Part shown: piece after piece, positions 6,005 to 11,027 of the stretch
Numbering within the stretch: the first letter of the stretch is position 1
Layout of the letters: every line of letters starts with the position of its first letter
Source of the DNA: CADEGZ01 sp035443705
GTDB lineage: Bacteria; Pseudomonadota; Gammaproteobacteria; UBA6186; Azoamicaceae
Assembly: GCA_035443705.1 (NCBI GenBank)
Contig: DAORSV010000050.1
Coordinates: forward strand, 1-11,027
Direction: 5' to 3'
DNA: 11,027 nucleotides
The notes under the pieces: generated by a model
The model's input: only the letters and a program-made list of their open reading frames with translations
What the model was told of the DNA's origin: nothing
Database searches by the model: none
Made by a program: the position numbers and the translations under genes

Positions 6005-6394
6005 CTAAATCTTTCCCGTCACTTTTTTTGCTTTGTTCCAATAATCCAACAAAATATCCAAAGGTTTGTTTTTTAAGTGCGAAAGCCCATCTTGATTGAC
6101 AAGCTTAACTAACGCGTCATAACGTTGTTGGAATTTTTCAACGCTCTCGCTTAATGTCTCAAAGGGGTCAAGTTTTAAAAAAATGCATAAACTGAGGGTA
6201 GCATTGATAAGATCACCGACTTCCTCTTTTAGGTGCGCATTGTCTTGGTTTAACCAGGCTTCTTTTACTTCAGCGCATTCGCTTTGAATTTGTTCCAGAA
6301 GTTGTTCGATATTTTCCCAATAGAAGCCAAATTCAGCAGCCGTCTTTTCTTGATTAATAATTTTTTGTAATAAATCATTTGTTGTTTTTGGCAT
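6005..6394 (-). CDS. MazG-like nucleotide pyrophosphohydrolase
   Basis: MazG-type enzymes hydrolyse (d)NTPs to NMP and pyrophosphate, often cleaning up aberrant nucleotides or lowering alarmone levels. This 129-residue all-helical protein has the metal-binding pattern: E39-x-x-E42 in SECAEVKEAW, then E57/E58-x-x-D61 in HLKEEVGDLINATLSL, equivalent to the ExxE...ExxD residues of the family. A single domain of this size fits the small MazG/dimeric dUTPase-like relatives rather than the two-domain E. coli MazG. GGAG lies 8 bases before the ATG at 6394, 12 bases after the ankyrin gene ends, and the 2H gene follows after one base. Substrate specificity is not visible. Confidence 0.82.
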   Translation of the reverse strand: MPKTTNDLLQKIINQEKTAAEFGFYWENIEQLLEQIQSECAEVKEAWLNQDNAHLKEEVGDLINATLSLCIFLKLDPFETLSESVEKFQQRYDALVKLVNQDGLSHLKNKPLDILLDYWNKAKKVTGKI

Positions 6395-6406
6395 TATGAT
6401 TCTCCG

Positions 6407-7099
6407 CTATTGTCCCCCATGCTTTTGTAGCATCTGTGCGATATCAAAGTGATTGTTTTGATTCGCGATCGCTAGTGGGGTTGATTTGTGGGTTTTATCC
6501 AGCAAATTAAGTTCAGCTTTATGTTCAACCAGCATCTCTGCAATAACGGGGTCGCCGTTTTGTGCAACAAAGTGTAGTGCTGTAAAGCCCTCGTCGTCAG
6601 CATGGTTAACGTCCGTCTTATTTTCTAATAGTAATTGAACAATTTGGGCATGTTTAAATTGAGACGCGACTAAGAGTGGTGTAATGCCAAATTTCATAAC
6701 CGCATTTACATTGGCACCTTTTTGAATTAATAGATTTGCAATATTTTCCCGTCCATAAAGTGCAGCTAAATGAAGAGGAGTTGCTTTGGTCGAAGTGTCT
6801 TCTGCATCTATTTTTGCACCATTTTGGATCAGTATGGTGGCAATATTTTCTTGATTATTAATGACGGCAGAATGTAAGGGTGTAATACCTTGATCGAACG
6901 GCTGGTTAACATCGATACCTCCTTGTTCCAATAAAATGCGCACATCATCCAACTGCCCTGCCTTGATTGCATTCTGGAGTAGCATTTGTGAAGTAAATGC
7001 ACTTTCAGTTTGAATGTCAGCGACACAGCAGAAGCTGTAAAACATTAAAACAAAAGAAGCAATAATAACTGAGGTTAGCGATTTTTTATTAAAAGGCAT
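6407..7099 (-). CDS. Exported ankyrin-repeat protein
   Basis: This is a 230-residue protein with an N-terminal signal peptide: basic NKK (4-6), a hydrophobic core through residue 25, and a likely cleavage after CVA (25-27). About six ankyrin repeats follow (roughly 38-67, 71-101, 106-135, 138-168, 171-201 and 206-229), several with the TPLH/TALH start (73-76, 108-111, 173-176) and the GAxI/VNA-type ends. Ankyrin repeats bind other proteins and have no catalytic role of their own. With a signal peptide the likely site is the periplasm or outside the cell. Periplasmic ankyrin proteins exist (for example those paired with catalases), and secreted ankyrin proteins are common in intracellular bacteria. 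AGGAG lies 8 bases before the ATG. The adjacent CC at 24-25 does not form a good lipobox. The partner is unknown. Confidence 0.9.
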   Translation of the reverse strand: MPFNKKSLTSVIIASFVLMFYSFCCVADIQTESAFTSQMLLQNAIKAGQLDDVRILLEQGGIDVNQPFDQGITPLHSAVINNQENIATILIQNGAKIDAEDTSTKATPLHLAALYGRENIANLLIQKGANVNAVMKFGITPLLVASQFKHAQIVQLLLENKTDVNHADDEGFTALHFVAQNGDPVIAEMLVEHKAELNLLDKTHKSTPLAIANQNNHFDIAQMLQKHGGQ

Positions 7100-7133
7100 A
7101 AAATTTCTCCTGTAAGGCGCATAGATAAAAAAA

Positions 7134-7976
7134 CTATTCCCACAGTGGATAATGTTTCAGTTCAATTTTTCCTGGGAAGAACAGTTTTGCAATGGTTTCA
7201 AAAAATTCGTTGTGATCAGATACATAAAAAGTTCTTTTAGAGGCGTCGCCGTTGACCGTGGTTTCTTTAGAGACGGTCCCGGGATTCAAAAGATTATGTA
7301 AAGTCAGATGCTCTTTTAAAATCTTAGCGGTCATTTCGGACGCATCAATAATATCAACCTTATTTTTATAAAAATTCTGAATCATGGGCTTTAAAAGAGG
7401 GTAATGTGTACATCCTAAAATCAGCGCTTCAATATTTTCTAAATTGGGATGCGCTAGGTATTCTTGCATAATTGTTGTCGTTACATGTTTCTCGCCAAAC
7501 CCTTCTTCAATCAATGGCGCCAGCAAGGGGGTCGCAAGAGAAGCGAGCTCAATATTTTGATCGAGTCGATCAACCCGTCTTTTGTATGTGTTCGACCGAA
7601 TCGTTTGTTTGGTGCCAATTAAACCAATTTTTTTGTTGCTATGGTGTTGTTGTATATGTTTGATAACGGGATCAACAACATTAATCACAAAAGCCTTGTT
7701 GCCAACATATTCCGCAATCAGCTCATATGCAGCAGTAGAGGCAGTATGACAAGCAATCACAATCAATTTACATTGGTGTTGTAAAAGGACATCGCAGATT
7801 TTAATGGCATAAGCTTGAATAGCCGCCGTTGATTTATCACCCCAAGGCGTGTGTGCAGTATCGCCGAAATAAACGATGTTTTCATTTGGCATGTATTCGG
7901 TAATGGTCTTTGCGACTGTCAGGCCGCCCATGCCACTGTCGAAGATACCAATTGGATGCGTTGATGATTGCAACAT
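7134..7976 (-). CDS. murI: Glutamate racemase
   Basis: The enzyme interconverts L- and D-glutamate, supplying D-Glu for peptidoglycan in the cytoplasm. From the ATG at 7976 it is 280 residues, the usual length. Motifs: IGIFDSGMGGLTV (9-21), YFGDTAHTPWGDKS (36-49), the first catalytic cysteine C76 in IACHTAS, LIEEGF (155-160), and the second cysteine C189 in LGCTHYPLL. A longer in-frame start at 8075 would add 33 non-conserved residues and overlap the divergent gene at 8067, so I reject it. No clear ribosome site precedes 7976. Deviations from the common form are His77 where Asn is usual after the first cysteine, AHTPWG instead of ARxPYG, and VDP for IEP. It heads a minus-strand cluster with the ankyrin, MazG-like and 2H genes. 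Identification is firm. Confidence 0.94.
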   Translation of the reverse strand: MLQSSTHPIGIFDSGMGGLTVAKTITEYMPNENIVYFGDTAHTPWGDKSTAAIQAYAIKICDVLLQHQCKLIVIACHTASTAAYELIAEYVGNKAFVINVVDPVIKHIQQHHSNKKIGLIGTKQTIRSNTYKRRVDRLDQNIELASLATPLLAPLIEEGFGEKHVTTTIMQEYLAHPNLENIEALILGCTHYPLLKPMIQNFYKNKVDIIDASEMTAKILKEHLTLHNLLNPGTVSKETTVNGDASKRTFYVSDHNEFFETIAKLFFPGKIELKHYPLWE

Positions 7977-8025
7977 AGGGTTACAGTCTATCACATTATT
8001 GGGATAAGCGTGTCCTATACTTAAG

Positions 8026-8054
8026 GATATAAAATAGGTTATTGATATTGTCGG
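8026..8054 (-). promoter_or_regulatory. Candidate promoter for murI and the downstream cluster
   Basis: On the minus strand CCGACA (8054-8049) and TATATC (8031-8026) are separated by 17 bases, each matching four of six consensus positions. A start near 8019 would give a leader of about 43 bases to the murI ATG. This is a weak visual match in the short divergent intergenic region. Confidence 0.3.
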
Positions 8055-8066
8055 AAGGGGGTTCTG

Positions 8067-8312
8067 ATGTGGCATTTAAAAACCAGGTTAGGCGTCTTTT
8101 GGGTGGTTCCAATGTCTTCCAGCGCAAATAAATTCTTGTTAGGCGTAAATGATGAAGAGCTGGGTCTTTATACAGATGTTGAGCGAGCAGCCAAAGACGT
8201 ACATGATCAAGCAACCGGATTTTTGAAGTGGGACATTCAGTCTACTGTGCGAGCGCCCGAGCACATTCGAGAGTGGGCAGAGGGAGAGCCCAAAAGTTGG
8301 GATAAGCATTAG
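8067..8312 (+). CDS. Small uncharacterised protein
   Basis: I do not recognise a named family. The 81-residue product is short, charged in its second half and rich in Trp (WDIQST, REWAEG, KSWDKH), with no membrane segment beyond a weakly hydrophobic N-terminus (LGVFWVVP, 8-15). The core from about residue 23, FLLGVNDEELGLYTDVERAA, has an organised strand-turn-helix look rather than random composition. GGAAGGGG lies 6 bases upstream of the ATG at 8067 and supports it. An internal ATG at 8112 (starting MSSSANK, preceded by GGGTGG) is an alternative that would drop the hydrophobic N-terminus. The gene is divergent from murI and precedes rpmE, which has its own promoter. Function unknown. Confidence 0.7.
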   Translation: MWHLKTRLGVFWVVPMSSSANKFLLGVNDEELGLYTDVERAAKDVHDQATGFLKWDIQSTVRAPEHIREWAEGEPKSWDKH

Positions 8313-8336
8313 TTTAATGACTTATGTTTAAGTAGG

Positions 8337-8365
8337 TTGCAGCGATGACCTAATTTCGGTATGAT
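8337..8365 (+). promoter_or_regulatory. Predicted promoter of rpmE
   Basis: TTGCAG (8337-8342) and TATGAT (8360-8365) are separated by 17 bases. The -10 matches five of six consensus positions and the -35 is weaker. A transcript start near 8372 gives a leader of about 28 bases, containing GAGGG roughly 9 bases before the rpmE ATG. A TTGACA at 8369-8374 has no -10 at the right spacing. Confidence 0.5.
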
Positions 8366-8399
8366 CCTTGACAAGTACTTTTGATCGAGGGTAGACATT

Positions 8400-8660
8400 A
8401 TGAAACCAGATATTCATCCACAATATGCTTCAATTCAGATTACATGTAGTTGTGGGCATGTATTTAACACAGGTTCTGCCTTAGGCAAAGATCTTAACGT
8501 AGAAGTCTGCAATAAATGCCATCCATTTTATACGGGTAAAACGAAGATCGTTGATACCGCAGGTCGCGTTGATAAATTCAGTAAAAAATTTGGTGGTTTT
8601 GCTTTAAATAAAAATCAATCCAGCGATGATAAAAAATCAGGCGAGAACGCCGAAGACTAA
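8400..8660 (+). CDS. rpmE: Ribosomal protein bL31, zinc-binding form
   Basis: This is a large-subunit ribosomal protein that contributes to the bridge between the 50S central protuberance and the 30S head. It starts MKPDIHPQY and carries four cysteines: C16 and C18 in CSCG, and C37 and C40 in CNKCHPFYTGK. The sequence is therefore the zinc-binding (C+) paralogue, not the C- form made under zinc limitation. The VDTAGRVDKFSKKFG segment is typical. At 86 residues it is longer than the roughly 70-residue E. coli protein, the excess being a polar, acidic tail after about residue 70. GAGGG lies upstream of the ATG. The malic enzyme gene follows 43 bases after the stop and may be read through from the same promoter. 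Confidence 0.97.
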   Translation: MKPDIHPQYASIQITCSCGHVFNTGSALGKDLNVEVCNKCHPFYTGKTKIVDTAGRVDKFSKKFGGFALNKNQSSDDKKSGENAED

Positions 8661-8703
8661 GCTTGATGTGTTATTTCCTTTTTTTATTTGGTGGATTTTT
8701 AAT

Positions 8704-9999
8704 ATGGTTGAAGCATTAAAAGCTACAGATGAAGCTTTAAGCAAAGCGGCAGAGGACGCATTCAATAAAGCCGCTTTGGATTATCATGAAAAACCAACAC
8801 CGGGTAAATTAAGCATTAATATCACAAAATCCACAGAATCTCAGAGAGATTTAGCGCTTGCTTATACGCCAGGTGTTGCAGTACCCGTACTAGCGATTGC
8901 AGCTAATCCCACAGATGCGTATAAATATACAGCCAAAGGAAATCTGGTTGCGGTCATAACAGACGGAACCGCTATTTTAGGTCTTGGGAATTTAGGTGCT
9001 TTGGCAAGCAAACCGGTGATGGAAGGCAAAGCGGTTTTATTTAAACGATTTGCAGATGTGGATGTTTTTGATATTGAAGTAGACGCGAAAACCCCAGAGA
9101 CCTTTATCGAAACTGTTGTGAATATTGCGCCTACTTTTGGTGGCATTAACCTCGAAGATATCAAAGGTCCTGAATGTTTTGAGATTGAGAGAGCGCTTAC
9201 CGAACGTCTCAATATTCCTGTGTTTCATGATGATCAACATGGTACGGCTGTTATTGTTGCCGCAGCATTATTAAACGCTCTGGAATTGCAAAAAAAATCT
9301 CTGCAAGATATCAAATTGGTTTGTTTAGGCGCAGGTGCTGCAGGCATTGCAACGATGCGATTATTAGTATCGTTGGGCTTACATCGAACATCGATTACTA
9401 TGGTCGATACGCAAGGTATTATCCATGTTGGGCGCGAAGATTTAAATCCCTATAAATTCGCCTTTGCGCAAGAAACAGAAAAACGCACTTTAACAGAAGC
9501 GATGACCGGTGCTGACGTCTTTATCGGGGTATCTGGTCCCAATGCAGTAACCGGCGAAATGTTACAGTTGATGGCGCCTAATCCGGTGGTGTTTGCCTTA
9601 TCAAATCCCGATCCCGAAATTAAACCAGAAATTGCGCATCAAGCCAGGCACGATTTAGTCATGGCAACGGGTCGAAGTGATTATCCAAATCAAGTGAATA
9701 ATGTGTTGTGTTTTCCTTACATTTTTAGAGGTGCATTAGATGTGCGTGCGCGTTGTATTAACCAAGCCATGCTAATTGCTGTTGTACACGCTATTCGATC
9801 GTTGGTACATGGTGTAACACCAGAATCCGTTGTTAAAGCTTATGCTGATACAGAAAATTTAACATTCGGTCCTCAATATATTTTGCCGAAACCGATGGAT
9901 CCCCGTTTGTTACAAACAGTACCTGCAGCAGTTGCGAGGGCAGCCATAGAAAGTGGGGTAGCACAAATGCCATATCCGGATCATTATCCTATACTATAA
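8704..9999 (+). CDS. Malic enzyme (oxaloacetate-decarboxylating malate dehydrogenase), single-domain
   Basis: The enzyme converts malate to pyruvate and CO2 with reduction of NAD(P). From the ATG at 8704 it is 431 residues and corresponds to the catalytic half of E. coli MaeB, lacking the C-terminal phosphotransacetylase-like domain. Visible features are the catalytic Tyr54 in LAYTPGVA, Lys109 in MEGKA, metal ligands in NLEDIKGPE (149-157) and HDDQHGTA (175-182), the Rossmann motif GAGAAG (209-214), and ATGRSDYPNQVNNVLCFP (321-338). The in-frame ATG at 8626 would add 26 residues (ending FPFFIWWIFN) and overlap rpmE; the conserved alignment starts after 8704 and GGTGGA lies about 8 bases before it. 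The malate dehydrogenase gene follows 37 bases later. Cofactor preference (NAD or NADP) is not decided here. Confidence 0.96.
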   Translation: MVEALKATDEALSKAAEDAFNKAALDYHEKPTPGKLSINITKSTESQRDLALAYTPGVAVPVLAIAANPTDAYKYTAKGNLVAVITDGTAILGLGNLGALASKPVMEGKAVLFKRFADVDVFDIEVDAKTPETFIETVVNIAPTFGGINLEDIKGPECFEIERALTERLNIPVFHDDQHGTAVIVAAALLNALELQKKSLQDIKLVCLGAGAAGIATMRLLVSLGLHRTSITMVDTQGIIHVGREDLNPYKFAFAQETEKRTLTEAMTGADVFIGVSGPNAVTGEMLQLMAPNPVVFALSNPDPEIKPEIAHQARHDLVMATGRSDYPNQVNNVLCFPYIFRGALDVRARCINQAMLIAVVHAIRSLVHGVTPESVVKAYADTENLTFGPQYILPKPMDPRLLQTVPAAVARAAIESGVAQMPYPDHYPIL

Positions 10000-10036
10000 A
10001 TTGTTTGAGTAAAATTGTTTTAGCAAGGAGTGCAAC

Positions 10037-10996
10037 ATGCGTAAACCAAAAATTGCATTAATTGGAGCTGGCAATATTGGAGGGACCCTCGCGCATTTAG
10101 CGTTGATGAAAGGATTAGGCGATGTGGTATTGTTTGATGTTGCCGAAGGTGTTCCACAAGGAAAAGCCTTAGATCTTTTGCAGTGCGGCCCGATTGAAGG
10201 ATTTGATGCTCGCATTACCGGTACGAATGATTACAAAACAATCGAAGGCGCGGATGTTGCCATTGTAACTGCGGGTGTCGCTAGAAAACCAGGGATGAGT
10301 CGAGATGATCTGCTGTCTATTAATGCCAAGGTGATGAAGTCTGTTGGCGAGGGCATTAAGCAATTTTGTCCAAATGCCTTTACTATTTGTGTTACCAATC
10401 CGCTAGATATCATGGTTCGTTTATTACAGGATTTTTCGGGTGTTGCCGATAATCGCATTGTCGGTATGGCCGGTGTTTTAGATTCTGCGCGATTTAGAAC
10501 TTTTTTAGCAGAAGAATTTAAAGTGTCTATTCATGAAGTGCAAGCCTATGTATTAGGCGGGCATGGCGATAGCATGGTGCCCTTAACAGGTCTTAGCAAT
10601 GTCGCTGGCGTGACTTTAGAAAAATTGGTTTCAGAAAAGAAAATTACGCGCGAGCGTTTAAATGCAATCGTGGATCGCACGCGCAAAGGCGGTGGCGAAA
10701 TTATTAATCTTTTAAAGACAGGCTCTGCTTTTTATGCGCCCGCCTCTTCTGCAATTTCTATGGCAAAATCGTATTTGATGGATGAAAAACGCATACTTCC
10801 TTGCGCTGCCAAATTAAAGCCAGGTCAGTATGGTATTAAAGAGCCCTTGTTTGTAGGCGCACCCGTTAAAATTGGCAGCAAAGGCATTGAAGAAATTATT
10901 GAGGTTGAATTAACCACAGAAGAACGTGCCAATTTGCAAGTCTCCATTCAAGCAGTGATTGAGCTTAACCGAGCGGTTGCGGCACTTAATCTCTAA
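10037..10996 (+). CDS. mdh: Malate dehydrogenase, LDH-like type
   Basis: This TCA-cycle enzyme oxidises malate to oxaloacetate with NAD+. The 319-residue protein has the NAD-binding GAGNIGGT (10-17), Asp34 in LFDVAEG (favouring NAD over NADP), the substrate loop VARKPGMSR with Arg83 and Arg89 (Arg83 marks malate rather than lactate specificity), VTNPLDIM (119-126), Arg152 in DSARFR, and catalytic His176 in GGHGDSMVPL. This is the LDH-like malate dehydrogenase typical of alphaproteobacteria and Firmicutes, not the E. coli-type enzyme. AAGGAG lies 6 bases before the ATG. With the malic enzyme directly upstream it probably forms an operon routing malate to pyruvate or oxaloacetate. Identification is very strong. 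Confidence 0.97.
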   Translation: MRKPKIALIGAGNIGGTLAHLALMKGLGDVVLFDVAEGVPQGKALDLLQCGPIEGFDARITGTNDYKTIEGADVAIVTAGVARKPGMSRDDLLSINAKVMKSVGEGIKQFCPNAFTICVTNPLDIMVRLLQDFSGVADNRIVGMAGVLDSARFRTFLAEEFKVSIHEVQAYVLGGHGDSMVPLTGLSNVAGVTLEKLVSEKKITRERLNAIVDRTRKGGGEIINLLKTGSAFYAPASSAISMAKSYLMDEKRILPCAAKLKPGQYGIKEPLFVGAPVKIGSKGIEEIIEVELTTEERANLQVSIQAVIELNRAVAALNL

Positions 10997-11008
10997 ACTT
11001 GTTTTCTG

Positions 11009-11027
11009 TTGACAAATGATAGCTTGT
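11009..11027 (+). promoter_or_regulatory. Possible -35 element of a downstream gene (cut by window end)
   Basis: A perfect TTGACA lies at 11009-11014, just after the mdh stop. A -10 at the usual spacing would fall at or beyond the window edge, so this cannot be confirmed. Confidence 0.25.

Noticed and set aside
7977..8075. Longer glutamate racemase starting at 8075
   Set aside because: The conserved protein begins at the ATG at 7976; the longer form overlaps the divergent gene at 8067 and adds unconserved residues.
8369..8374. Perfect TTGACA upstream of rpmE
   Set aside because: No reasonable -10 lies 16-18 bases downstream before the ATG; the TTGCAG/TATGAT pair fits better.
8626..8703. Longer malic enzyme starting inside rpmE
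   Set aside because: It overlaps the rpmE 3' end, and the added FPFFIWWIF-type stretch has no counterpart in malic enzymes.

Overview
The window looks like chromosome from an AT-rich gammaproteobacterium. The mix of housekeeping genes, an exported ankyrin-repeat protein and a zinc-type L31 suggests a Legionellales/Coxiella-like lineage, but this is inference from gene content and no marker gene settles it. There are no rRNA, tRNA, CRISPR, transposase or phage genes, and no gene-free stretch longer than 300 bases.

Left part (1-1588, + then -): the 3' part of an MltD-type lytic transglycosylase that lacks LysM domains, a single-domain rhodanese, and a beta-carbonic anhydrase that converges on the rhodanese and overlaps its 3' end by 4 bases. 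Next (1701-4218, +) comes a tight three-gene ABC-2 exporter operon: one ATPase and two six-helix permeases of the COG4586/COG4587/COG3694 type, with overlapping or abutting genes.

Middle (4226-5482): a divergent pair made of a VOC/glyoxalase-like protein and a YafY-type HTH-WYL regulator. They share an 81-base intergenic region in which a near-perfect palindrome occupies the spacer of the predicted regulator promoter. The pair is bracketed by two related copies of a C-tract/G-tract hairpin repeat in opposite orientation, and one copy supplies the last codons and stop of the regulator.

Right-middle (5512-7976, all -): a compact four-gene cluster in transcription order murI (glutamate racemase), an exported ankyrin-repeat protein, a MazG-like nucleotide pyrophosphohydrolase, and a small protein with two H-x-[ST] motifs that fits the 2H phosphoesterase superfamily. 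The last two genes are one base apart. This cluster is the best candidate for an under-described functional unit.

Right part (8067-10996, +): a small uncharacterised acidic protein, rpmE (L31) behind a recognisable promoter, a single-domain malic enzyme, and an LDH-like malate dehydrogenase. The last two are 37 bases apart and together interconvert malate, pyruvate and oxaloacetate. Most of the window is ordinary core metabolism; the interest lies in the repeat-bracketed regulator cassette, its promoter architecture, and the murI-ank-mazG-2H cluster.
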